Position numbers and translations under genes: made by a program. From Rariglobus sp041662485 (GTDB lineage Bacteria; Verrucomicrobiota; Verrucomicrobiia; Opitutales; Opitutaceae), in NCBI GenBank assembly GCA_041662485.1, contig JBAZSJ010000007.1, positions 62,001 to 126,000 of the forward strand: a DNA stretch of 64,000 nucleotides, written 5' to 3'. The notes below the pieces were generated by a model. That model was not told the DNA's origin and did not search any database. It saw only the letters and a list, made by a program, of their open reading frames with translations. Of the stretch, positions 37,968 through 47,029 are shown piece by piece. Every line of letters starts with the position of its first letter. Position 1 is the stretch's first letter.

Positions 37968-39842
37968 CTAAAGAACTGAGCCGGCGGTGCCACCTGCCTC
38001 CGCCGGGTGGTCCGTGATCTCCACGGTGAAAACCGTGCCCCGGCCGGGCGTGCTCTCGACCGTGATGTCGCCGCCCAGCAGCCGCGCGAGTTCGCGCGAG
38101 ATCGAAAGCCCGAGCCCCGTGCCGCCAAATCTACGCGCGATGGAAGCGTCGGCCTGCACGTAGGGCGTGAACAACCGCGCCTGCTGTTCCGCCGTTATGC
38201 CCATGCCGGTGTCGCGCACACTGAAGCGCACCCGGCCCGCGCCGGCCGCAGTCACCGCCACCGTCACGCCACCCTGCGAGGTGAACTTCAGCGCGTTGGA
38301 AATCAGGTTGCTCAGGATCTGCCTCAATCGCGGCCCGTCGGTGTGGATGATCGCCGGCACTTCGGCATCAAGGTGGAGGTCGAGAGTCAGCGCCTTCGCC
38401 TGCGCCGAGCCGCGGAAGAGTTCGCATATCTCCGTGGCGAACGCCTCGACGGACAATGGTGCAACCTCCATTTCCATCCGCCCTTCTCCGAGTTGCGCAT
38501 GGTCGAGCAGGCCGCTGATGAGCTTGAGCAGGCTCTCCGCCGAATGCTCGATCAGATTGAGCGTCTCGCGTTGATCCGGGGTCAGCGGCTCTTCCTGCAA
38601 CAGGCTGACCAGCCCGATCACGCCGCCGATCGGGGTGCGAACCTCATGGCTCATCACCGCCAGGTAGCGACTCTTCGCGCGATCCGCCTCCTCGGCCGCT
38701 TCTTTCGCGCGTCGCAGTTCCTCCTCGGTCTTCCGGCGGGCGGCCACCTCCTCGCGTAACCGGCGGTTCAGCCGCACGAGCGGCAGCAGCCAACCGAGCG
38801 CGCCGGCCGCGACCACGGCGAGTCCCGCGAGTGCCCAATAAACCCAGCGCAAGTCGGGCTTGGGGTCCGGATCGTAAAGAAAACCGTCCAAGGGAAAATC
38901 CTTCGGCAGCATGCCGAAGTCCGCATACGTGTCCGCCATGTGCCGCCAGCGGCCCGGATTCATGTGTCCCACCTCGATCAGGCCGGGATGCATGAGCTGC
39001 GCGGTATGCTCGGCCTCGAAGACCAAGTGCTCGCGGCTGCTCTTGCAGCCGTAGTCGCGCAGGAGCAGGTCGATGATCTCGTCGGGATGCGCGAGCGCGT
39101 AGTCCCAGCCCCTGAGGCTCGCCTCGCGAAACGCCTTCACGCGCGCGGGGTGCCGGCGAATCTGTTCCCCGGTGGTGAAAAGGTTGTCCCCGTAGAAATC
39201 GATGCCGCCCGCACGAGGCGTGAAGGCGAGATACTTGAAACCCGCCTGATCCAGCTCGAACGGCTCGTCGGTCGAGTAGCCCGACATCGCGGCCACCCGC
39301 CCGCTGACGAGATCCTTCACGTCGAAGGTGTGGTTCTCCACGTGAAGCTTCTCCGGATTTACGCCCTCGTCCCGGAAGTAGGCGAACAACTCGGCCGACA
39401 GCGGCTCGATCATGATCGGCTTGTCGTGCAGGTCCTGCAGGTCGTTCACGCCGGAATCCTTGCGCGCCAGCAGCACGAGCGCCGAATGCTGAAAGATCGT
39501 CGCCAGCACCACCACCGGCTTTCCCTGGCCGCGCAGCAGCAAGATGTCCGAGGTCCCCACGCCAAACTCCGCGCGGCCGGCGAACACCGTCTCCGCCGGG
39601 TCCTGGCCGGGCGTCGCCTCGATCAGGTTCACCTCAAGCCCGGCCTCGCGATAGTAACCCTTGGCGATGGCCGCGTAATAACCGGCAAACTGAAACTGAT
39701 GCCGCCATTTCAACTGCAGACTCACCTTATCCAGCGCAGGTGTCGCCGGCGCATCCGCCCCGCGCAGTCCACCCAAGGAAATCAACAGCAGGGCCGCACA
39801 GGCCCAAACCCGCCCCAAGCGTTCGCAGTTTAAAAGTCGCAT
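37968..39842 (-). CDS. Sensor histidine kinase with an NMT1/THI5-type substrate-binding domain
   Basis: The 624-residue product has a signal/anchor (residues 11-25) and then an NMT1/THI5-like periplasmic solute-binding domain (LQLKWRHQFQFAGYYAAIAKGYY, residues 42-290), the type that binds pyrimidine thiamine precursors. A transmembrane helix (about 325-345) and a coiled linker follow. The kinase core has MSHEVRTPIGG with the phospho-His, and the ATPase N- and G-boxes (LSNLISNALKF, GGTGLGLSIS). It lacks a receiver domain, and no response regulator is adjacent. It probably senses a small molecule directly. Confidence 0.85.
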   Translation of the reverse strand: MRLLNCERLGRVWACAALLLISLGGLRGADAPATPALDKVSLQLKWRHQFQFAGYYAAIAKGYYREAGLEVNLIEATPGQDPAETVFAGRAEFGVGTSDILLLRGQGKPVVVLATIFQHSALVLLARKDSGVNDLQDLHDKPIMIEPLSAELFAYFRDEGVNPEKLHVENHTFDVKDLVSGRVAAMSGYSTDEPFELDQAGFKYLAFTPRAGGIDFYGDNLFTTGEQIRRHPARVKAFREASLRGWDYALAHPDEIIDLLLRDYGCKSSREHLVFEAEHTAQLMHPGLIEVGHMNPGRWRHMADTYADFGMLPKDFPLDGFLYDPDPKPDLRWVYWALAGLAVVAAGALGWLLPLVRLNRRLREEVAARRKTEEELRRAKEAAEEADRAKSRYLAVMSHEVRTPIGGVIGLVSLLQEEPLTPDQRETLNLIEHSAESLLKLISGLLDHAQLGEGRMEMEVAPLSVEAFATEICELFRGSAQAKALTLDLHLDAEVPAIIHTDGPRLRQILSNLISNALKFTSQGGVTVAVTAAGAGRVRFSVRDTGMGITAEQQARLFTPYVQADASIARRFGGTGLGLSISRELARLLGGDITVESTPGRGTVFTVEITDHPAEAGGTAGSVL

Positions 39843-39955
39843 GGCAATTTCCCGTGGCCGGCGAGTCTTCACGCCGCCCACAGGCTAGCAAGTTAAAGCG
39901 GCCCGGCGGAAAAAGCGGCTTTCCGCGCGCCGCGCACCGGCTAGGCTGCACGGCC

Positions 39956-40660
39956 ATGACGTTCACGTCCGCCCAACTGGCCCTGATGCTCGACTCGACC
40001 AACCTCCGTCTCGACGCGTCCGAAACCGACATCGAGCAACTGTGCCGCGAGGCCGCCGTCCACCGCTTCGCCTGCGTCATGATTTATCCCGCCAGCGTGC
40101 CGCTCGCCGCCCGCGTCCTTGCCGGCACCGGCCTGAAGATCGGCACCGTCATCGGTTTTCCCAGCGGCCGTTTTTCCACCGACGCCAAGGCCGCCGAGAT
40201 CACCGCCGCCCACCGCGCCGGCGCGCACGAGGTGGACATCGTGATGAACTACCCCGCGCTGCTCGCCGGCCATGCCGCCGAGGTCGCCAAGGAAGTCTCC
40301 GCGCTCACCCGCCTCGCCCACGACAACGGCCAGCTCATCAAGGTCATCGTCGAAACCTGCTTCCTCGACGAGGCCCGCAAGCTCGCCGCCCTCGCCATCT
40401 GCGAGGACGCCGGCGCCGACTTCATCAAGACCTCCACCGGCTTCGGCACCGCCGGCGCCAAGGTCGCCGACATCGCCGCGTGGGCCGCCGCCCGTCGCGG
40501 CAAAATCCAGCTCAAGGCCTCCGGCGGCATCAAGACCCTCGTTGACGCCCTCGCGCTCATCGGCGCCGGCGCCACCCGGCTCGGCACCTCGAACGCCGCC
40601 GCCATTCTCGCGGAATTCAACGGGACCGCCGCGCAAAGCGGTCCGGCCGGCGGTTATTGA
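39956..40660 (+). CDS. deoC: Deoxyribose-phosphate aldolase
   Basis: The 234-residue class I aldolase splits 2-deoxyribose-5-phosphate into glyceraldehyde-3-phosphate and acetaldehyde. VDIVMNYPAL contains the active-site Asp strand, VIVETCFL the catalytic middle, FIKTSTGFG carries the Schiff-base Lys and KASGGIKTL the second Lys. ATG 39956 fits the family length. It completes the deoA-deoC catabolic pair found within 9 kb, divergent from the histidine kinase. Confidence 0.92.
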   Translation: MTFTSAQLALMLDSTNLRLDASETDIEQLCREAAVHRFACVMIYPASVPLAARVLAGTGLKIGTVIGFPSGRFSTDAKAAEITAAHRAGAHEVDIVMNYPALLAGHAAEVAKEVSALTRLAHDNGQLIKVIVETCFLDEARKLAALAICEDAGADFIKTSTGFGTAGAKVADIAAWAAARRGKIQLKASGGIKTLVDALALIGAGATRLGTSNAAAILAEFNGTAAQSGPAGGY

Positions 40661-40662
40661 AC

Positions 40663-41586
40663 ATGCGCCTGCTCCGTCCCCTTTCCGTCGCCGCGTTGCT
40701 CGTCGCGATTCAGTTTTTCGCCGCGTGCACGCAGACGCCGCCCTACCAGGAACAAAAGGTCGTCGGCCACATGCCGGCGGGCATCAACGAAACCAGCGGT
40801 CTCGCCGCCTCGCGCCGCGATCCGCGCCTTTTCTGGGCGCACAACGACAGCGGCGGCCAGCCCGTGCTCTACGGCATCGAGCCCAACGGCCTGCGCCGCG
40901 GCGACCTGCGCCTCGCGGGAGTGCGCAACATTGACTGGGAAGACGTCGCCTCCTTCGAGCTCGACGGCAAGGCGTGGCTGCTCGTCGCCGACACCGGCGA
41001 CAACGGCGGCAAACGGCGCAACGGCGCGCTTTACGTCATCGCCGAACCCGATCCGGCGCAGCTCGCGCCCTTCGAGGAACTTGGCGTGCCCGTCGCCTGG
41101 AAAATTCCCGTAAGCTATCCCGACGGCCCCCGCGACTGCGAAGCCGTCGCCGTGGACGCCAAGGCCGGTCTCGTCTACCTGCTCAGCAAGCGCACCCATC
41201 CGCCGGTCCTCTACACGCTGCCGCTGCGTCCATCCGCCAACACCCCGGCCGCCATTCCGGTCGCTCAGTTGCGCGATTTCCCCAAGGCCACCTCCATGCA
41301 AAATCTGGTTCCGCTCCCCTCGGGAAAATTCCGGGAGCAACCGACGGGCATGGCTTTCTCGCCGGACGGCTCGGCGGCGGTCGTCGTGACCTACGGCGAC
41401 GTGTGCCTTTTCCCGAGAAAACCGGGCGAAACATGGACCGCCGCGCTTTCGCGCAAGCCGCGGGTGCTCTCGCCGCACGGACTCACGCAGGCCGAGGCGG
41501 TGGCCTTCGCCGCGGACAGCCGCACGATCTACGTCACCTCGGAAGGCGCCGGGGCCACGATCATGCGCTACAAGCCGGCAAAGTAG
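40663..41586 (+). CDS. Lipoprotein, beta-propeller-like
   Basis: The 307-residue product has a signal with AIQFFAAC, so Cys22 is a plausible lipid-attachment site. The rest reads as propeller blades: ETSGLAASRRDPRLFWAHNDSGG, EDVASFELDGKAWLLVADTGDN, CEAVAVDAKAGLVYLLSKR, TGMAFSPDGSAAVVVTYGD and EAVAFAADSRTIYVTSEG. It probably faces the periplasm. Two bases after the deoC stop, it may be co-transcribed with deoC. Its TAG stop coincides with the foot of the family B repeat. Confidence 0.75.
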   Translation: MRLLRPLSVAALLVAIQFFAACTQTPPYQEQKVVGHMPAGINETSGLAASRRDPRLFWAHNDSGGQPVLYGIEPNGLRRGDLRLAGVRNIDWEDVASFELDGKAWLLVADTGDNGGKRRNGALYVIAEPDPAQLAPFEELGVPVAWKIPVSYPDGPRDCEAVAVDAKAGLVYLLSKRTHPPVLYTLPLRPSANTPAAIPVAQLRDFPKATSMQNLVPLPSGKFREQPTGMAFSPDGSAAVVVTYGDVCLFPRKPGETWTAALSRKPRVLSPHGLTQAEAVAFAADSRTIYVTSEGAGATIMRYKPAK

Positions 41587-41641
41587 ACGCGGCGGCCCGC
41601 CGCGTTGGGTTGGTTAAAACGCGGCAAGATGCCGCGTCTAC
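41583..41641. repeat. REP/BIME-like element, family B
   Basis: GTAGACGCGGCGGCCCGCCG on the left, GCGGCAAGATGCCGCGTCTAC on the right. It matches 31011-31069 and sits between convergent genes ending at 41586 and 41652. The TAG at 41584-41586 is also the lipoprotein stop codon. Confidence 0.8.
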
Positions 41642-41651
41642 TCTATCCAGA

Positions 41652-43412
<1,761 letters not shown>

Positions 43413-43504
43413 TAATGGAGACGAACGCCGCCCACCGTTGCACGGCCGCGGAAACGAGGCCAACCGAAACTTGCAACCCGCGCGCCCTCATCCACGTTAA
43501 CCGC

Positions 43505-44215
43505 ATGCGTGCGAGCCGCTTGTTGACCGGCCTTATTTTGACCTGCCTCCTGCTGGGGCCGTTGACGGCGGCGGCCCAAGAGGTGCAAAAGCACGGACTG
43601 GTTTTCGAAGAGTGGATCCGCGACACGTTCTTCGACGGCTACCGGCCGCCCAGCTACACGCAAAAGTGGGACATCCCCGCCTCGGCCAACAAACTCCACG
43701 GCGGCGTGCCGGTGAATCCCAAGGCGACCAAGGACCGCACACCCGTGGATCTGGGCGACGCGCTCCGCCAATACGACATCGCCGAGCCGTTCATCCTCGT
43801 GATCGGCTACTGGCGGCAGGACGGGGAGCAAAAACGCTTCGTCAACATCGTGGCCCCGACCATCACCCCGGAGGCGTGGCGCAAGCTCTGGGGGCCCGTG
43901 ACCCGCGCCGACCTGGAACGTCTCGACGCCGTGATCAAAGACCGCTCCCTCTCGCCCGCCGAGGCGCGCCGGCAGGCTCAGGCGATCAAGAGCTCCCCGC
44001 CCTTCACCGCATCGGTCATCGTCGTGAATCCAAAGATCGATTCGAAAACCCAGCGCCGCCTGCAATGCAGCCTGCGCTTCGAGGACGTCTTCAAGTTCCT
44101 CTCCCCCGGCGCCGATCCCGCGCCGCAGGAAACGCCTTCGCTCTGGGGCGTGCCGTTTCCCGGCGAGATGACGTCGGCGCCGCGCGCGCTGGAGAAAAAA
44201 ACTCCGGCGCCGTAG
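43505..44215 (+). CDS. Secreted protein of unknown function, nuclease-like pattern
   Basis: The 236-residue product has a signal peptide (MRASRLLTGLILTCLLLGPLTAAA). The mature part contains KHGLVFEEWIRDTFF, YTQKWDIPA, VPVNPKATK, VDLGDALRQYD, FILVIGYW, VNIVAPTIT and NPKIDSKTQRR. An N-terminal helix with Glu, then Asp, then an x-x-Lys strand and a Q-containing helix resembles PD-(D/E)XK restriction-type nucleases. This is only a pattern impression, and a secreted nuclease of this fold would be odd. Confidence 0.55.
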   Translation: MRASRLLTGLILTCLLLGPLTAAAQEVQKHGLVFEEWIRDTFFDGYRPPSYTQKWDIPASANKLHGGVPVNPKATKDRTPVDLGDALRQYDIAEPFILVIGYWRQDGEQKRFVNIVAPTITPEAWRKLWGPVTRADLERLDAVIKDRSLSPAEARRQAQAIKSSPPFTASVIVVNPKIDSKTQRRLQCSLRFEDVFKFLSPGADPAPQETPSLWGVPFPGEMTSAPRALEKKTPAP

Positions 44216-44243
44216 GTAAAAATGCGGGAGCGGCTGTTCGGGT

Positions 44244-44300
44244 GCGTAGCCGCAAGCGCCAGCGAGCGGACGAAAACCACTCGCTGGCGCTCGCGGCTAC
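44244..44300. repeat. REP-like element, family E
   Basis: GTAGCCGCAAGCGCCAGCGA and its near-perfect inverse CTCGCTGGCGCTCGCGGCTAC pair across a short loop (one mismatch). Its core equals that of the 150-bp elements at 9555 and 62571. It lies between convergent genes ending at 44215 and 44312. Confidence 0.75.
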
Positions 44301-44311
44301 AAGCTGCCCGT

Positions 44312-44584
44312 TCAGACCTTCTCGGGATGCTTGTCCTTGATCAGCATCAGCACCAGCAGGCCCGGCAGGGTCGTGATAATCAGCAACCCCAAGGCCCAGT
44401 GGTAGCCCTTGGCCTTGGCAAAGGCGCAGCCGCCGAGGACGAAAATCGGAAGCGCGGAGATAGACACCGGCGGGGCCAGAGGCGCAAGCGACGTGTTGGT
44501 AAGGATGAGGACGAAGCCGGTCACGCTGAGAATGATCGCGGCGCCGATGCAGTTGAAGGCTTTCTTTTTGTAGTTGGGAAGCAT
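44312..44584 (-). CDS. Small membrane protein, unknown function
   Basis: The 90-residue product has three hydrophobic segments (AAIILSVTGFVLIL, ISALPIFVLGGCAF, ALGLLIITTLPGLLVLMLI). ATG 44584 starts MLPNYKKKAF, basic as expected for inside-facing N-termini. I do not recognise the family. Confidence 0.6.
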   Translation of the reverse strand: MLPNYKKKAFNCIGAAIILSVTGFVLILTNTSLAPLAPPVSISALPIFVLGGCAFAKAKGYHWALGLLIITTLPGLLVLMLIKDKHPEKV

Positions 44585-44653
44585 GGGAGAAGCGGAACAG
44601 GTCCGATGGCGGGCTGTTAGCATGAATGAAACCAAGCCCCGCTGCCGATCCTG

Positions 44654-45085
44654 TTATTTCAGCAGGAGTTTCCCCATGCTCGTGCGGGGCTCGATCTTGT
44701 AGCCCGTCTTTTCGTAGAAGCCGATCACGGCCTCGTTGCCGTCGCCGATCTGCAGGTTGACCTTCACGCAGCCGCGCTCGCCCAGGGCCGCCTCCGCGTG
44801 CCGGAGCAGCGCGCGGCCGACGCCTTGCTTTCGAAAGGCCGGATCAACGGCCAGCGAGTAAATCCAACCTCGATGCCCGTCGTAACCCGCCATCACCGTG
44901 CCCACCAGCCGGCCGTCGGTCTCGGCGACGAAAAACAGCCCGTCGGCCACCTCGATTTTTTTGCGGATGGAAAGCTCGGGGGCGTTGTGCGCGGAGCCAT
45001 AGCCGAGAATCGCGCTCCAGAGCGCCACGACCGCCGCGTGGTCGCGGTGCGAATCGAAAAGACGGATGTCAGGAGCTGCGCCCAT
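44654..45085 (-). CDS. GNAT acetyltransferase
   Basis: The 143-residue product has GNAT motif A, SLAVDPAFRKQGVGRALLRHAE, binding acetyl-CoA, and a later FYEKTGYK. The start MGAAPDIRLFD (ATG 45085) fits YpeA-type N-acetyltransferases; a GTG at 45100 overlapping the previous stop is an alternative that would suggest coupling. The acceptor is unknown. Confidence 0.8.
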   Translation of the reverse strand: MGAAPDIRLFDSHRDHAAVVALWSAILGYGSAHNAPELSIRKKIEVADGLFFVAETDGRLVGTVMAGYDGHRGWIYSLAVDPAFRKQGVGRALLRHAEAALGERGCVKVNLQIGDGNEAVIGFYEKTGYKIEPRTSMGKLLLK

Positions 45086-45096
45086 GAAACGCGCGC

Positions 45097-46308
45097 TCAC
45101 GCCACCTGCGCCTTGGCCGCGCTGCCGCCAAAGAGCTCCTTGAGGGAACCCCAGGCCTTGAGCAGACCCGCGTCCTGCACGCCGCCTTCAAGCTGATAGA
45201 TGCGGGCAAAAGCCTCCTCATGGTCCCGATAACGCGGCGGAAGAATAAACGCCGTGCGGTCGCCGTCGCGAACCGTGGAGAAAAAGAGTCCCTTGCCCAC
45301 CGACGGCCCCTTCAGCGAAACCGTGACCGAGCGTTCGGCGAGGATGAGCCAGGGTTTGTAGACGAAAACGAGCTTCCCGTTTTCCGGCTCGTGGACGAGG
45401 CGTCCGTAGGTGCGCACCGGCACGCCGTCCTTGGTCAGGCCCGCGCTGGAGAACAGCTTGTTTTCCCGCTCGGCCGGCGTGAACCGGTGCTTGCGCACGG
45501 TGAAAAAATCCCACGAGAAAACCGAGCCGAAGATCGTGAGGCGGAAGGCCCAGCCGGCGACCAGCCACGCGATCAAAATGACGACAACCGAAAGGGCCGC
45601 GCTCAGCCAGGGATTGAGGGTGGCGGTGATGGTGATGAGACCGAGGAGCGCGGTGCGGGCGCCCTTGAGCGCGGCGTCGATCGCGCCCCATGGACTGAGC
45701 AGGATGAGGACGTTGATCGCATGCGAAGCCATCCACACCACGGCAAAAATCGCGAGGCCGAGAGGGATGGTGAGGATGTTGAGCAGCCACGACCAGTCGA
45801 TGGCCGCGATGGTCGCAAGACCGGTCGGGTGCAACTCGGGATGCGCGACGTCATAACTGGCGATCATCTTCGACATGGCGCTCATCGTGAACGGCACGAC
45901 CGCGCCGGCGGCGACGAGTCCGGTGGCCTTGTTCTCGACGGTCTCGAGGACGTCGAGCGGCTTCTTCATGCCTGGAGGGAGCACGGCGCCGAGGCTGTCC
46001 TTCGCGGCGCACGCGCCGACGATGAGCAGCGCGGGCAGCCAAAAAGTGGTCTGCGCATACCAAGGCAGCTTGGCCTTGGCCTCGGGGGTTTTGGCACTCC
46101 ACCACTGGTAGGCGCCATACGCGCCGGTGCCGAGCAGCGGCGAAATGGCGATGCCGGTGACCGTGCTGACGGCATGCGCGATGGGCGAGGCCGGGGACTT
46201 GTCCGCGACGGCGGGCGTCGCCGTGCCGGTGGCGGTGGCGGCCCGGAGCGTGACGGCGCAGACAGCCAGCAGCCCGAGCAACACACAGGCAAAGGATAGA
46301 CGTTTCAT
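45097..46308 (-). CDS. Multi-pass inner-membrane protein, unknown function
   Basis: The 403-residue product has a signal-like N-terminus (MKRLSFACVLLGLLAVCAV) and about six hydrophobic segments between residues 70 and 270. A soluble C-terminal part with KPWLILAERSVTVSLKGPSVG and FILPPRYRDHEEAF follows. I recognise no family. It is upstream of and almost abuts the GNAT gene; the two may form one transcript. Confidence 0.65.
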   Translation of the reverse strand: MKRLSFACVLLGLLAVCAVTLRAATATGTATPAVADKSPASPIAHAVSTVTGIAISPLLGTGAYGAYQWWSAKTPEAKAKLPWYAQTTFWLPALLIVGACAAKDSLGAVLPPGMKKPLDVLETVENKATGLVAAGAVVPFTMSAMSKMIASYDVAHPELHPTGLATIAAIDWSWLLNILTIPLGLAIFAVVWMASHAINVLILLSPWGAIDAALKGARTALLGLITITATLNPWLSAALSVVVILIAWLVAGWAFRLTIFGSVFSWDFFTVRKHRFTPAERENKLFSSAGLTKDGVPVRTYGRLVHEPENGKLVFVYKPWLILAERSVTVSLKGPSVGKGLFFSTVRDGDRTAFILPPRYRDHEEAFARIYQLEGGVQDAGLLKAWGSLKELFGGSAAKAQVA

Positions 46309-46352
46309 GCCCGCCACAACTAACGGAAACAGGCCGTTGGGCAAGGGATTGA

Positions 46353-46424
46353 TGTAGCCGGGGTCGCCGACCCCGGTCCGGGAAACGCACACCCAAGGCA
46401 CCGGGGTCAGCGACCCCGGCTACA
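46353..46424. repeat. REP/BIME-like element, family A (upstream of RAYT)
   Basis: TGTAGCCGGGGTCGCCGACC on the left and CCGGGGTCAGCGACCCCGGC with TACA on the right form two inner hairpins and inverted GTAG/CTAC ends. The same element lies after the transposase (46956-47026) and at 50006-50075. A 14-bp palindrome GGGCAAGCTTGCCC follows at 46430-46443. Confidence 0.85.
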
Positions 46425-46473
46425 TGACAGGGCAAGCTTGCCCGTGCCACCCTGGTGCCTTCAGCGTCGGTGC

Positions 46474-46938
46474 ATGGAGAACGCACGGCATCTCACGCGA
46501 CTGAGTCACGTGTGGCTTAAGCAGCCGGTTTACTTCATCACGACATGCATCGCCCTGCGTCGTCCCTTGCTGAACCGGCCCGAAGCGCACGATATCTTCC
46601 GCGAAGAGTGGCACGGCCTGAAAACGCGCCATGGCTGGCTGTGTGGTTCCTACGTGATCATGCCCGACCATGTGCATTTTTTTGCGACTCCGGTTCCCGG
46701 CGAGGCGCAACCACTGTCAAGGGTCGTGGGCAAATGGAAGGAGTGGACGGCCAAGCGCATTCTCGCAGCCACAGGAACATCCGCCCCGTTGTGGCAGCCG
46801 GAATTTTTCGACCACGTTCTGAGATCGGAGACTTCCCGGACGGAAAAGTGGACCTATATGCGGGAAAACCCGGTGCGGGCGGGCTTGGTCGAGCATGCGG
46901 ACGCGTGGCCTTATGCGGGGCATATCGATTTTCAGTAA
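46474..46938 (+). CDS. REP-associated tyrosine transposase (RAYT, Y1 HUH family)
   Basis: The 154-residue product has the Y1 transposase fold (IS200/IS605 superfamily): VYFITTCIALRRPL, MPDHVHFFA with the His-x-His of the HUH metal site, and YMRENPVRAGLVEHADAWPYAG, where the Tyr is the probable nucleophile and NPVRAGLV is the RAYT-typical motif. RAYTs bind REP hairpins at a GTAG foot and nick single-stranded DNA. Family A elements flank the gene on both sides. ATG 46474 is preferred; an in-frame TTG at 46438 would add 12 residues. It is a full-length, apparently intact gene. Confidence 0.9.
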   Translation: MENARHLTRLSHVWLKQPVYFITTCIALRRPLLNRPEAHDIFREEWHGLKTRHGWLCGSYVIMPDHVHFFATPVPGEAQPLSRVVGKWKEWTAKRILAATGTSAPLWQPEFFDHVLRSETSRTEKWTYMRENPVRAGLVEHADAWPYAGHIDFQ

Positions 46939-46955
46939 TCCGCATCAAAGCGCCA

Positions 46956-47026
46956 TGTAGCCGGGGTCGCCGACCCCGGTCCGAAAACGCATGCCCGAGG
47001 CACCGGGGTCGGCGACCCCGGCTACA
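46956..47026. repeat. REP/BIME-like element, family A (downstream of RAYT)
   Basis: TGTAGCCGGGGTCGCCGACC on the left and GGGGTCGGCGACCCCGGCTAC on the right. It lies 17 bases after the transposase stop and 3 bases from the stop of the convergent oxidoreductase gene. Confidence 0.85.
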
Positions 47027-47029
47027 ACA

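Noticed and set aside
46430..46443. GGGCAAGCTTGCCC as a RAYT operator
   Set aside because: The 14-bp palindrome is present, but similar GC-rich hairpins are scattered in the window, so a specific regulatory role is not supported.
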